From Acidobacteriota bacterium (GTDB taxonomy: Bacteria; Acidobacteriota; Vicinamibacteria; Vicinamibacterales; UBA2999), in assembly GCA_021730945.1 (NCBI GenBank), contig JAKFYH010000056.1:1-64000 (forward strand): DNA of 64,000 nucleotides, read 5' to 3'. Every line of letters starts with the position of its first letter. Position 1 is the stretch's first letter. The notes below the pieces were generated by a model. It was not told the origin of the DNA and made no database searches. It saw nothing but the letters and a program-made list of their open reading frames with translations. Shown here piece after piece: positions 1 to 10,064 of this stretch. Both the position numbers and the translations under genes were made by a program.

Positions 1-1129
1 CACCCGCCTGACCCGCCCAACCCGCCTGACCCGCCCCAGTCGCCCAACGGCTGGTGAAACTGCCGCCGGCGAGCGCGCCGGGAATCGACGGTTGCAGCGG
101 CCGGCCAGGCAGCACGTCGGAGGTGTGCAGCGTCAATTCGGGCGCGGGCCCCTTTCCGAGCGCATCGCCCAGCGCCCGCCGGACCATCTCGTGCACCATC
201 GACTGCTCGCGAAACCGGACCTCCGCCTTGGTCGGGTGCACGTTGACGTCGACCCGGTCGGGCGGCACATCGAGAAACAGGTGCACCTCGGGACTGCGCT
301 CCTTGTTGGTCGCCACGCTGTAGGAATCGAGGATCGCGTGCGCGATGGTGCGGTCCTTGACGATGCGGCGATTGACGAAGACGTGTTGGGGCCCACGGAC
401 GGGGCCCTGCTCGGCCAAGGCGGCGATGAAGCCGTGCAACCGCAGTCCCCCGAACTCGCGGTCAACGGCCACCAGGTCCTGGCGATCGCCGTAAATCTGG
501 TACAGCCGGTCCGACAGGCTGGCCACTGGCGGCACCGCCAGCACCTTCCGGCCGGTGCTGACGAGCGTGAATCCAACCTCGGGATAACAGAGCGCGAGTT
601 GAGTGACGAAGCGCGAGACCTGGGCCGCCTCGGCGGCGTCCGACTTCAAGAACTTCCGGCGCGCCGGCAGGTTGTAGAACACGTCGGCGACCTCGACCAG
701 CGTGCCCTCAGGGCCACCGGCCTCCACCACCGACTCGATGATTCCGGCGTTGACCCGAATCTCAGTGCCACTGTCACTCCCCCGCGCCCGCGTGCGCAGA
801 CGGAAGTGGGAGACCGACGCCATCGACGGCAGCGCTTCGCCGCGGAATCCCAGGGTCACGATCGCACCCAGGTCGTCGGCCCTCTTGATCTTGCTGGTGG
901 CGTGCCGCTCGAGGCAGAGCCGCGCATCATCGGGGTCCATGCCGATGCCGTCGTCTTCCACCCGGATCAGTTTCTTGCCCCCGTATTCGACCGTGACTGT
1001 GATCCGCGTGGCCTTCGCGTCGATCGCGTTTTCGATCAGCTCCTTGACCACCGAAGCAGGGCGCTCGACGACCTCGCCGGCGGCAATCTGGTTGGCGAGG
1101 TCGTCAGGCAGGCGGGTGATGCGACCCAT
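1..1129 (-). CDS. mutL: DNA mismatch repair protein MutL, N-terminal part (cut by window start)
   Basis: This gene is absent from the ORF track because it runs off the left edge. Reading the minus strand from the ATG at 1129 gives a start MGRITRLPDDLANQIAAGEV, followed by the GHKL ATPase motifs: KELIENAIDA (Mg/ATP), DDGIGM, TSKI and GFRGEAL. This is the MutL N-terminal ATPase, which couples MutS mismatch recognition to strand incision or removal. About 376 codons are visible, covering the ATPase and transducer domains and the start of the linker. The linker is Gly/Ala/Ser-rich and ends in a repeated WAGQAG peptide. The C-terminal dimerisation or endonuclease domain lies outside the window, so I cannot say whether it has the DQHAxxERxxYE nuclease motif. 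ppdK lies upstream on the same strand, 34 bp away. Confidence 0.95.
   Translation of the reverse strand, partial: MGRITRLPDDLANQIAAGEVVERPASVVKELIENAIDAKATRITVTVEYGGKKLIRVEDDGIGMDPDDARLCLERHATSKIKRADDLGAIVTLGFRGEALPSMASVSHFRLRTRARGSDSGTEIRVNAGIIESVVEAGGPEGTLVEVADVFYNLPARRKFLKSDAAEAAQVSRFVTQLALCYPEVGFTLVSTGRKVLAVPPVASLSDRLYQIYGDRQDLVAVDREFGGLRLHGFIAALAEQGPVRGPQHVFVNRRIVKDRTIAHAILDSYSVATNKERSPEVHLFLDVPPDRVDVNVHPTKAEVRFREQSMVHEMVRRALGDALGKGPAPELTLHTSDVLPGRPLQPSIPGALAGGSFTSRWATGAGQAGWAGQAG
2..37. repeat. 18-bp tandem repeat in the mutL linker
   Basis: Two copies of the unit acccgcctgacccgccc(a/c) lie head to tail at the window edge. In the mutL frame they encode repeated Gly-Ala-Gly-Gln/Trp residues of the flexible linker. 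The array may continue beyond the window. Confidence 0.7.
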
Positions 1130-1163
1130 TCAGCGCGCTCCCGCCCCCCTGACGCTCATCAGC

Positions 1164-3959
1164 TTAGTCGCCGACCTTGACGCTCAAGGCCGCCTGCGCG
1201 GCCGCCAGACGCGCCACCGGCACGCGATAGGGCGAGCAACTCACGTAGTCGAGACCCACCTGGTGGAAGAAGTGGATCGACGAAGGGTCGCCGCCGTGTT
1301 CGCCACAGATGCCCAGCTTGAGGCTCGGGTTGGCGACCCGGCCCTTGGCGACGGCCATTGAGACCAGTTGACCGGTGCCGGCCCCGTCGAAGGTCGCGAA
1401 CGGGTCGCGCTCGAGGATCTTGCGGTCCTGATAGACGCGCAAGAACTTGCCGACGTCATCGCGCGAGAACCCAAAGGTCATCTGGGTCAGGTCATTGGTG
1501 CCGAACGAGAAGAACTGCGCCTCCTTCGCCACCGCATCCGCCGTGAGGGCTCCCCGCGGCACTTCGATCATGGTGCCGATCAGGTACTTGATCTTGATGC
1601 CCTGTTCCTTCATCACCAGTGACGCGACTCGCTCGACCACGGCCTTCTGGTCGCGCAACTCGCGCACGTCGCCAACCAGCGGGATCATGATTTCGGGAAC
1701 GACCTTCAGGCCTTCCTTGTTCAACTGGCATGCCGCTTCCATGATGGCGCGGGTCTGCATCTCCGTGATCTCGGGATAGGTAATGCCGAGACGGACGCCA
1801 CGATGCCCCAGCATCGGGTTGAACTCGTGGAGCTGTTCCACGCGCGACAGCAGGGCCTTCTTCTCGGCCAGCGCCTTGCCCGTGGTGCCCTTGGTCTCCA
1901 TGACGGCGATCTCCACCATCAGGTCCTCGCGCTTGGGCAGGAACTCGTGGAGCGGCGGATCGATCGTCCGGATGGTCACGGCCGTGCCCTTCATCGCCTT
2001 GAACACGCCGTAGAAGTCCTCGCGTTGCATCGGCAACAGCTCGTCGAGCGCCGCGCGCCGATCGGCTTCGGTCTCGGCCAGGATCATGCGCTGCACGATC
2101 GGAATGCGGCCCTCGCCGAAGAACATGTGCTCGGTCCGGCACAGACCGATGCCGCGCGCGCCGAACGCATAGGCCGTCTCCGCCTGGTCGGGCTGGTCGG
2201 CATTGGCTCGCACGCCCAGGCGGCGGAACTTGTCGGCCCATTCAAGCAGAGTGTGGAAGCGCTGGTAGATCGGCGAGTCGGCCGGCTTCATCTTGCCGGC
2301 AATGACCTGCAGGATTTCGCTCGGCTGCGACGCCACCTTGGCAATCTTGACCTCACCGCTCAGGCCGTCGAAGGCGACGAAGTCGCCTTCCTTGACCGTC
2401 TGGCCGTTCACCGTGAAGCTCTTGCCGTGTTCGTCGATCCGCAACTCGCCGGCGCCCACGATCGACGGCTTGCCCATCTGGCGGCCGACGACCGCAGCGT
2501 GCGAAGTCATGCCGCCGGTGGCGGTCAGGATGCCCTGCGAGACCCACATGCCGTGGATGTCGTCGGGCACGGTTTCCCGCCGGACCAGGATGACCGGCTC
2601 GCCCCGGTTCGACCACTCGACAGCGGTTTCAGAGGAAAACACGGCCTTGCCACAGGCGGCGCCGGGCGATGCCGGCAGCCCGCGGGTGACGGCGGCCAGG
2701 CTGTTCCATTCCTTCTGATCGAACCCGGGCGCAAGCAACTGTGACAGCGCTTCCGGGTCGACGAGCAGGATGGCTTCCTTCGGCGTGACCAGCTTCTCCT
2801 TCGCCATGTCGGTGGCAATCACCACCGCCGCGTAGCCCGTGCGCTTGCCGCTGCGCGTCTGCAGCATGTACAGCGTCTCGTCCTGGATGGTGAACTCGAA
2901 GTCCTGGATGTCCTTGTAGTTGCGCTCCAGCCGGGTCGTGATGTCGCGCAGCTGCTTGTAGGCTTTCGGCATCACGCGCTCGAGTTGCTTGATCGGCTGC
3001 GGCGTGCGAATGCCGGCCACCACGTCCTCGCCCTGCGCGTTGATCAGGAACTCACCGAAGAATTCCTTGGCGCCAGTAGCCGGGTTGCGAGTGAAGCCCA
3101 CGCCGGTCCCTGACCGCTCGCCGGTATTGCCAAACACCATCATCTGCACGTTGACGGCGGTGCCGATCGAATCGGGAATGTCGTAGATGCGGCGATACTC
3201 TTTCGCGCGGGCGTTATTCCACGAGCGAAAGACGGCATTGCGCGCGCCGGTCAACTGCGCCATCGGGTCCTGCGGGAACGGCTTCTTGGTCTTGTCCTTC
3301 ACCACCTTCTTGTAGGCGGCAACCACTTCGCGCAGCGCGGCTTCGTCCAGATCGGTGTCGATCGCGGCGCCCTTGGCGTGCTTGATCGACTCGAACTCGT
3401 GCTCGAACACCGCCTTCGGGATCTCGAGAACCACGCTGCCGAACATCTGCATGAAGCGGCGATAGCTGTCGAACGCGAAGCGGCCATTACCGGTCCAGGC
3501 CTTCAAGCCTTCGACGGTCTCGTCGTTCAGACCGAGGTTGAGGATGGTATCCATCATCCCCGGCATCGAGAACTTGGCGCCCGAACGGACCGACACCAGC
3601 AGCGGCTTCCTGGTCGAACCGAGCGTCGCGCCGGCGGCCTTTTCCAGTTTGCGCAGCTGGGCGACCATCTCGGTCTCGATCGCCACCGGCAGCTTGCTGC
3701 CATTGGCGTAGTACAGGTTGCAGGCGTCGGTCGAGATGGTGAATCCGGCCGGCACGGGCAGGCCGGCCCTGCTCATCTCCGCCAGGCCGGCGCCCTTGCC
3801 GCCCAGCGTGTCCTTCATCGACCGGTCGCCGTCGGCCTTGCCGTTGCCGAAAAAGTAAACAAACTGCTTGGGCCCCTTCGCCGATTTCTTGGTGGCCTTC
3901 TTCGCAGTCTTCGCGACCTTCGTGGTTCTCTTCGCGACCTTCGTGGTTCTCTTCGCCAT
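1164..3959 (-). CDS. ppdK: Pyruvate, phosphate dikinase
   Basis: 931 aa. The enzyme interconverts pyruvate + ATP + Pi and PEP + AMP + PPi in the cytoplasm. The N-terminal nucleotide-binding domain starts near residue 33 (FVYFFGNGKADGD, then LGGKGAGLAEM). The swivelling phospho-His domain carries GGMTSHAAVVGRQMGKP with His near 487. The C-terminal PEP/pyruvate TIM barrel ends with GICGEHGGDPSS and the Cys-containing YVSCSPYRVP. Length beyond the usual ~875-900 aa comes mainly from a Lys/Thr/Ala-rich N-terminal tail of about 32 residues, encoded partly by a 21-bp DNA repeat. With pfkA in the same window this suggests an Embden-Meyerhof route with a reversible PEP/pyruvate step. It lies 8 bp downstream of glyS on the same strand and is probably cotranscribed. 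Confidence 0.97.
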   Translation of the reverse strand: MAKRTTKVAKRTTKVAKTAKKATKKSAKGPKQFVYFFGNGKADGDRSMKDTLGGKGAGLAEMSRAGLPVPAGFTISTDACNLYYANGSKLPVAIETEMVAQLRKLEKAAGATLGSTRKPLLVSVRSGAKFSMPGMMDTILNLGLNDETVEGLKAWTGNGRFAFDSYRRFMQMFGSVVLEIPKAVFEHEFESIKHAKGAAIDTDLDEAALREVVAAYKKVVKDKTKKPFPQDPMAQLTGARNAVFRSWNNARAKEYRRIYDIPDSIGTAVNVQMMVFGNTGERSGTGVGFTRNPATGAKEFFGEFLINAQGEDVVAGIRTPQPIKQLERVMPKAYKQLRDITTRLERNYKDIQDFEFTIQDETLYMLQTRSGKRTGYAAVVIATDMAKEKLVTPKEAILLVDPEALSQLLAPGFDQKEWNSLAAVTRGLPASPGAACGKAVFSSETAVEWSNRGEPVILVRRETVPDDIHGMWVSQGILTATGGMTSHAAVVGRQMGKPSIVGAGELRIDEHGKSFTVNGQTVKEGDFVAFDGLSGEVKIAKVASQPSEILQVIAGKMKPADSPIYQRFHTLLEWADKFRRLGVRANADQPDQAETAYAFGARGIGLCRTEHMFFGEGRIPIVQRMILAETEADRRAALDELLPMQREDFYGVFKAMKGTAVTIRTIDPPLHEFLPKREDLMVEIAVMETKGTTGKALAEKKALLSRVEQLHEFNPMLGHRGVRLGITYPEITEMQTRAIMEAACQLNKEGLKVVPEIMIPLVGDVRELRDQKAVVERVASLVMKEQGIKIKYLIGTMIEVPRGALTADAVAKEAQFFSFGTNDLTQMTFGFSRDDVGKFLRVYQDRKILERDPFATFDGAGTGQLVSMAVAKGRVANPSLKLGICGEHGGDPSSIHFFHQVGLDYVSCSPYRVPVARLAAAQAALSVKVGD
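3910..3951 (-). repeat. 21-bp tandem repeat encoding the ppdK N-terminal tail
   Basis: Two exact copies of a 21-bp unit (plus strand ttcgcgaccttcgtggttctc) encode the repeated RTTKVAK heptapeptide at the start of ppdK. On the coding strand the phrase contains accacgaagg, resembling simple phrase repeats elsewhere in intergenic DNA. Here it lies inside a coding region. Confidence 0.75.
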
Positions 3960-3967
3960 TACGCTCT

Positions 3968-6151
3968 CTACTCCTGCTTGTCCGCTTCGGGAACGATCTC
4001 GGAAACATCCGCAAGCTGGAGGACCGCGTCCTCCAACTGCTTCAACAACCGCAGCCGCGCGTCACGCAGCTGCGGATCGTCAGCCATCACCATCACGTCT
4101 TCAAAGAACTTCGCCACCGCCGGGCCCGTCGTCGCCGCCTCGGCGAACGCCTGGCGATAGCCGCTGCCCGACGACACGGCAGCCGCAATCACCGGCTGGA
4201 GGCGCCCCACTTCGACCGCCAGCGCCAGTTCCGCCGCCTCGACCAGGGTGCCGCCCAGATTGGGCGCCGACGCACCCAGGTTCCTGGCAATGTTCTTCAC
4301 GCGCTTGAACAGCACGGCCAGTTGTTTGAAGTCCGCTGATTCGGTGAACTCGGGCAACGTCTCCAGCTTGCGCCGGGCCACCAGCGGGCTGACATCGGCG
4401 GCGGCACCGTGGGTGACGGCGCGCACGTTGCGCGGGTCAGACCCGCGCTGCTCCAGCACGAATCGCACCCGGTCGATCATGAACGACCAGAACGCCTCGT
4501 CGAGGCCAGGGGCCGTGACCAACTGGCCGAGCGTCAACCGCTGATCGAGGCCGGTCAATTCCGGCAAGTCGACCAGGATACGGACAATGCCCTGGGCGGC
4601 GCGGCGCAGGCCGTACGGATCGCGCGAGCCGGTCGGCCGCTCGCCCGCCGCAAACATGCCGGTCACGGTGTCGAGCTTGTCAGCCAGGGCGACCGCGGCC
4701 CAGGTGATGGCGGCAGCGCCGAGTTGGGCCCGGCTTGGGGGCGCAGTGGCTTCGACGCCGATCGGCAAGTAGTGGAAGTAGATCGCCCGCCACACTTCCT
4801 CGGGACGTTTGTCCTCGCGGGCGTAGATGCCGCCGATCGTGCCTTGCAGCTCAGTCAACTCGCGGACCATGGCCGTGGCCAGGTCGGCTTTGCATAGCCG
4901 TCCCGCCTCGGCGGCGTAGTCGGCCAGATCTGGACGGCCAAAGACGTCGGCGCAGATCGACCGCGCCAGCCGTTCGACCCGCACCGCCTTCTCCTGGTAG
5001 CTGCCCAGCTTCTTGTGGAATAACACCGTGGCCAGGCGATCGGTATACGCGTCCAGCGTTTGCTCGCGGTCGGTATCCAGGAAGAACCGGGCGTCGCGCA
5101 GCCGCGCCGTGAGCACGCGCTCCATGTTGATCGCGATCACTTCGGGATGTTCCGGCTGCATGTTCAGCACAGCGAGAAACACCGGCAGCAGCGTCCCCTG
5201 GTCGTCGCAGACCGGGAAGAAGTGCTGGTGATGGATCATGGTGGTCGTCAGCACCTCTTCAGGCAGCGTGAGAAACTCCGGCGCGAACGCGCCCGAAACC
5301 ACGACCGGATACTCGACCAGGTCCGGCACCTCATCGAGGATGCCTTGCCCCACCAGGGCGCTGGCAATCCGGCCGCCACGACGCCGCGCTTCGGCATCGA
5401 GCTCGCGACCGATGCGGTCGTGCCGCTCGCTGCGCTCGAGAACCACGAAGTTCTCGGCCAGGCGCTTGCGGTAGTCGTCGAAGTGCTTCACCTTCAGGGC
5501 GCGGCCCGGGCGGCCGCTGGTGGTCAGAAACCGATGGCCATAGGTGGCGGCGCCGGTGCTGATGTCGAGTACGCGCGAATCGGCGGCCGCGGCCGAGCGG
5601 CCGATGATGAGCGGCACGACACGGCCGCCGTAGAGATAGAGGATCCAGCGAATGGGCCGGCCAAACGGCAAATCGCCCTTGCCGTCGGCAAGCGTGGCAT
5701 CCCAGCGCATCTGCTTCGGGAAGGTCAGCGTGCGCAGCACCGCCGCCAACACATCGGGCAGCACCTCACTGGCCGGCCGCCCACGCTGGTGTTTGCGCAC
5801 GCCGATGTACTCGCCCTTCGCCGTGGTAATCCGTTCGATCTGGTCGTCGGCCACTCCGTGCTTCCTGGCGAAGCCCGCGCCGGCCGGCGTCAGCCGGCCA
5901 TCGGCGCCGAAAGCCGCCGACACCGGCGGGCCGGTGACCAGTTCCTCGAGGTCGGTCTGCCGCTCCCCGATCCGGCCGGCATGCGCAACCAGCCGCCGCG
6001 GCGTGCTGTAGGTCTGCACCGGCTCATCGATCGAGAGCCGCGCCTCCTTGAGCCGGGTTTCAAGCGCGAGGCCAATCTGCGCGGTCAACCCGGGCAGCCA
6101 GCCGGCGGGGATTTCCTCGGTGCCGATTTCGAGCAGCAGTTCGCGGTCCAC
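3968..6151 (-). CDS. glyS: Glycine--tRNA ligase beta subunit
   Basis: 727 aa from the GTG at 6151. The beta subunit of the alpha2beta2 bacterial GlyRS contributes tRNA binding. The start VDRELLLEIGTEEIPAGWL matches the family N-terminus, which includes the conserved EIGTEEIP. The C-terminal part (after about 600 aa) has the DALR-like anticodon-binding region. The track start at 6214 adds 21 residues that overlap glyQ and look non-coding. The GTG lies 1 nt after the glyQ stop and has a cggag motif about 8 nt upstream, which favours the shorter form. Coupling to glyQ is expected because the subunits are needed in equal amounts. Confidence 0.96.
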   Translation of the reverse strand: MDRELLLEIGTEEIPAGWLPGLTAQIGLALETRLKEARLSIDEPVQTYSTPRRLVAHAGRIGERQTDLEELVTGPPVSAAFGADGRLTPAGAGFARKHGVADDQIERITTAKGEYIGVRKHQRGRPASEVLPDVLAAVLRTLTFPKQMRWDATLADGKGDLPFGRPIRWILYLYGGRVVPLIIGRSAAAADSRVLDISTGAATYGHRFLTTSGRPGRALKVKHFDDYRKRLAENFVVLERSERHDRIGRELDAEARRRGGRIASALVGQGILDEVPDLVEYPVVVSGAFAPEFLTLPEEVLTTTMIHHQHFFPVCDDQGTLLPVFLAVLNMQPEHPEVIAINMERVLTARLRDARFFLDTDREQTLDAYTDRLATVLFHKKLGSYQEKAVRVERLARSICADVFGRPDLADYAAEAGRLCKADLATAMVRELTELQGTIGGIYAREDKRPEEVWRAIYFHYLPIGVEATAPPSRAQLGAAAITWAAVALADKLDTVTGMFAAGERPTGSRDPYGLRRAAQGIVRILVDLPELTGLDQRLTLGQLVTAPGLDEAFWSFMIDRVRFVLEQRGSDPRNVRAVTHGAAADVSPLVARRKLETLPEFTESADFKQLAVLFKRVKNIARNLGASAPNLGGTLVEAAELALAVEVGRLQPVIAAAVSSGSGYRQAFAEAATTGPAVAKFFEDVMVMADDPQLRDARLRLLKQLEDAVLQLADVSEIVPEADKQE

Positions 6152-6152
6152 G

Positions 6153-7045
<893 letters not shown>

Positions 7046-7049
<4 letters not shown>

Positions 7050-7690
7050 GAACGCCGCAGTTCGTTCAGCACGCGAACGGACCGGGGTTCCCTGTCGAGG
7101 TGCATCGTAATCAACTTCCGATGAATCAGTTCAATCTCGCGCAGCACCCGGCTCGTCGCGCCGAGCGAGTCGACATCGCGCGGCGCCACGCGCCGCACGC
7201 CGTCCAGGAACATCGCCGCGCCGCTCGACAACTGCAGGTCGGCCGGGTAGACCCCCTGCAGCCGCAATAACCAGCACTCGAAATAGCGCGCGAGTGCCTC
7301 TACCGGCGTTCCGGTCACCAACGCCTCAAGCGAGGACGTGCCAAGCCGGAACAGCCGCTCATCGACATCGGCATCCGCCGCCCACTCGTCGATCAACTCG
7401 GCGAAGTAGTGGCTGTAGCCGAGCGCTTCCGGGCTGGCCGCCGACAAGGGCGATCGCACCGGCTCCGCGTAGTTCAAGCCCACCAGCTCGCGCCGCTCCT
7501 TCTCGAAGTACGCCACCCGCACTTCGGTCAGCGGCTCGAGCGCGGCGCCAAACCGTTTGCGTGACTTCCCCGCATTGGGCGCCACACCACGCTTCTTGCC
7601 GCGATCGCGGGTCAGAAAGACCACGATGCGATCGGCTTCGCCCAGCTTGTAGGTGCGAAGGACCAGTGCTTCGGCCGTATACAGCGGCAT
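7046..7690 (-). CDS. recO: DNA repair protein RecO
   Basis: 214 aa. RecO anneals ssDNA and, with RecR, loads RecA onto SSB-coated gaps. The N-terminal OB fold is clear ([21 protein letters not shown] then [20 protein letters not shown]), and a helical domain follows. The CxxC zinc-binding pair found in some RecO proteins is not visible, and the protein is somewhat shorter than the usual ~240 aa. A TACAAT box lies 13 nt upstream of the ATG, so recO may head the recO-glyQ-glyS-ppdK unit with a very short leader. Confidence 0.93.
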
Positions 7691-7703
7691 CCCGTAGCCG
7701 CCT

Positions 7704-7709
7704 ATTGTA
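7704..7709 (-). promoter_or_regulatory. Candidate -10 box of recO
   Basis: On the minus strand TACAAT lies 13 nt before the recO ATG. No good -35 is seen at 17 nt. The predicted leader would be only about 6 nt, without a Shine-Dalgarno sequence. Confidence 0.4.
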
Positions 7710-7716
7710 CTCTCGC

Positions 7717-7737
7717 GGCACCCCGTAAAGGGGTGCC
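7717..7737. terminator. Hairpin between mgtE and recO
   Basis: A perfect 8-bp stem, ggcacccc/ggggtgcc with a 5-nt loop gtaaa, begins right after the mgtE stop codon. No T-run follows on the minus strand, so it is a weak intrinsic terminator or an mRNA-end stabiliser. Confidence 0.5.
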
Positions 7738-9105
7738 CTACTGAATCAGGTAGCGCAGGAAGATGGTCGCCAGACCCAGGAACGAGGCAAAGCCGACCAC
7801 GTCGGTGAAGGTGGTAATGAACACGGACGAGCCCAGGGCCGGGTCCACCTTCATCGCCTTCAACCCGAGCGGCACCAGCGTGCCGGCCGTAGCCGCGACG
7901 AACATGTTGCAGACCATCGCCATGCCGAGCAGCAAGGCCAGGATCGGATCCGCCTTGGTCGCCCAGGCCACACCGGCGGCGACGATGCCCAGCGCGAACC
8001 CGTTCGCCAGGCCGATCAACGACTCCTTCGCCAGCGCCTTCCGGCCGCTGGCCCAGCTGAGCTCGCCCAGGGCCAGCCCGCGGACGATCACGGTCAGCGT
8101 CTGGGTCCCGGCATTGCCACCCATGCCGGCCACGATCGGCATGAACACGGCCAGCGCCGTCACCTGCTGAATCGTGCCCTCGAACAGCGCCACCACCGAC
8201 GCCGCCAGGAAGGCGGTGACCAGGTTGGCCAGCAACCAGGGCAATCGCTTGCGAAACGCCTCGAGCGGCGGGGTCGTCACGCGTTCGTCGCCCGAGACGC
8301 CGGCCAACCGCAGGAGGTCTTCACTGGCCTCATCCTTGATGACGTCAATGACGTCATCCACGGTGACCACGCCCACCAGCTTGTTTTCCTCGTCGACCAC
8401 CGGGACGGCCAGCAGGTTGTAGGACGCCACCTGCCGTGCCACTTCTTCCTGGTCGGTGTCGACGCGGACGCTGGTGACCTCGGGGGTCATGATCCGCTTG
8501 AGCGGGGTCTCCGGCGAGACCAGCAGGAGGCGCCGTAGTGAGGTGACGCCCACCAGGTGGCGCCGCGCATCCACGACATAGAGATAGAACACCATCTCCA
8601 CGTCGCGGGCGCCCTGCAGCGCGGTAATGGCTTCGCCGACCGTCAGGTCCTCGCCCAGATTGAAGACCTGGGGATTCATGATGCGGCCGGCCGTCTGCTC
8701 GCCGTACTCCAGCAGACTCTCGACCTGGCCCGACTCACGCCGGCGCATCAACTCCAGGACCTCGCGGGACAGTTCGTCCGGCAGGTAGTCGATCAGCGCG
8801 GCCGCATCGTCAGACTGGATCTCCTGCAGCAGCCTTGCGATTTCCTCGGCGGAGCGGCCGGTGAGCAGTTTGGCGCCCTCCTCGGGCCCCATCTCGCTGA
8901 CCGTCTCCATCGCCAGGCGACCGCTGCGGTCGACCAACAGGGAGAACACCGCCTGCCGCTCGGCGTCGAGCAAGGAGCCGAATACCGACGCCAGATCCGC
9001 GGGATGCTGCTTTTGCAGCAGGTTCAGCAGATTGGCGGTCGCGCCAATGCGGAGGAGCCGCTTGACTGAGTCGAGGACGACGTCGATGCGACGGGACAGC
9101 ACCAT
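7738..9105 (-). CDS. mgtE: Magnesium transporter MgtE
   Basis: 455 aa. This is a homodimeric Mg2+ channel of the inner membrane gated by intracellular Mg2+. The order is as in the family: an N-terminal superhelical domain (residues ~1-130, HPADLASVFGSLLD), a CBS pair (~135-260, with MTPEVTSVRVDTDQEEVARQ and VVTVDDVIDVIKDEASED), a plug helix, then five membrane helices at the C-terminus. The pore-lining region contains MPIVAGMGGNAGTQTL, the family signature. It is the last gene of a minus-strand run phoH-ybeY-CBS protein-era-mgtE, 14 bp after era. No Mg-sensing leader is seen in that gap. Confidence 0.97.
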   Translation of the reverse strand: MVLSRRIDVVLDSVKRLLRIGATANLLNLLQKQHPADLASVFGSLLDAERQAVFSLLVDRSGRLAMETVSEMGPEEGAKLLTGRSAEEIARLLQEIQSDDAAALIDYLPDELSREVLELMRRRESGQVESLLEYGEQTAGRIMNPQVFNLGEDLTVGEAITALQGARDVEMVFYLYVVDARRHLVGVTSLRRLLLVSPETPLKRIMTPEVTSVRVDTDQEEVARQVASYNLLAVPVVDEENKLVGVVTVDDVIDVIKDEASEDLLRLAGVSGDERVTTPPLEAFRKRLPWLLANLVTAFLAASVVALFEGTIQQVTALAVFMPIVAGMGGNAGTQTLTVIVRGLALGELSWASGRKALAKESLIGLANGFALGIVAAGVAWATKADPILALLLGMAMVCNMFVAATAGTLVPLGLKAMKVDPALGSSVFITTFTDVVGFASFLGLATIFLRYLIQ

Positions 9106-9119
9106 GCGATCGAAATATG

Positions 9120-10064
9120 TTACCGCTTCTTGCGCCGCGATGGCAGCCCGAGCGTATCGAGCATCCGCTCGTCTTCACGCCAGCCTTCGCGCACCTTGAC
9201 ATGCAGGTCGAGGAAGACACGGGCGTCGAAGAACTGCTCGAGTTGCTTGCGCGCGGCCGTTCCAATCTCCTTGATGCGCGCCCCGGCGCGGCCCACCAGG
9301 ATCGGCTTCTGGCTCTCGCGATCGACCAGGATGGTGCAGAACAGGCGCATCAACCCCTTGGCATCGGCTTCCTCGAACTTGTCGACGACCACGGCGGTCG
9401 AAAACGGCAACTCGTCGCGGGTCTGCTGCAGCACTTGTTCGCGGACCAGCTCGGCGACGAAGAACCGCTCCGGCTGGTCGGTCAGGTAATCGTCCGGGTA
9501 GATGGGATCGCCCTCGGGCAAGTGCGACAGCAACACCTGCTCAAGACGGTCAATATTCTCCCCGGTCAGTGCCGAGACCGGCACCAGGTCGGCGAACCCG
9601 ACGTTCTGTTGGTACTCCGCCAGGCGGGGCAACAGCGCCGGCTTGTCGGCAATGTCAATCTTGTTGAGCACCAGCACGCGTGGCGCCTTGGCATGCCGCA
9701 CCACGTCCATGAGAAAGCGGTCGCCGCCACCGGCCGGCTCGCTGCCGTCAACCACTACCGCAATCACGTCCACTTCGCGCAGCGTGTCGAGCGCGGCATC
9801 GACCATGCGCACGTTCAAGCGATGCAGCGGCTTGTGCACGCCGGGGGTATCCAGAAACACGATCTGTCCCCCGCCGGCCGACGCCGCCGCGGCCGGCCCC
9901 GAGCCGGCCGACGAGCCGGGATAATTGCGGACGCCGGCAATCCGGTTGCGGGTGGTCTGCGGCTTGTCGGACACGATGGCCAGCTTCTGGCCGACCAGCT
10001 TGTTCAGCAGCGTCGACTTGCCGGCATTGGGCCGGCCGACGAGCGCGACAAACCCCGCCTTCAT
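9120..10064 (-). CDS. era: GTPase Era
   Basis: 314 aa. Era is an essential GTPase that binds the 3' end of 16S rRNA during 30S assembly. G1 is GRPNAGKST (residues 10-18), G3 is DTPGVH (~72), G4 is NKID, and a C-terminal KH domain contains ILVGRAGARIKEIGTAARK. The family is usually ~300 aa. The extra length is a Gly/Ser/Ala-rich insertion at residues ~51-66 (SSAGSGPAAAASAGGG) between the effector region after TTRNRIAG and the G3 strand. Its ATG overlaps the stop of the upstream CBS-protein gene by 4 nt. The ybeY-era neighbourhood is common because both act on 16S rRNA maturation. Confidence 0.97.
   Translation of the reverse strand: MKAGFVALVGRPNAGKSTLLNKLVGQKLAIVSDKPQTTRNRIAGVRNYPGSSAGSGPAAAASAGGGQIVFLDTPGVHKPLHRLNVRMVDAALDTLREVDVIAVVVDGSEPAGGGDRFLMDVVRHAKAPRVLVLNKIDIADKPALLPRLAEYQQNVGFADLVPVSALTGENIDRLEQVLLSHLPEGDPIYPDDYLTDQPERFFVAELVREQVLQQTRDELPFSTAVVVDKFEEADAKGLMRLFCTILVDRESQKPILVGRAGARIKEIGTAARKQLEQFFDARVFLDLHVKVREGWREDERMLDTLGLPSRRKKR

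Noticed and set aside
92-1180. Plus-strand ORF of 362 aa
   Set aside because: Antisense to mutL. The minus frame carries all MutL ATPase motifs, while the plus ORF has no family and is rich in Arg/His/Asp, typical of antisense reading in GC-rich DNA.
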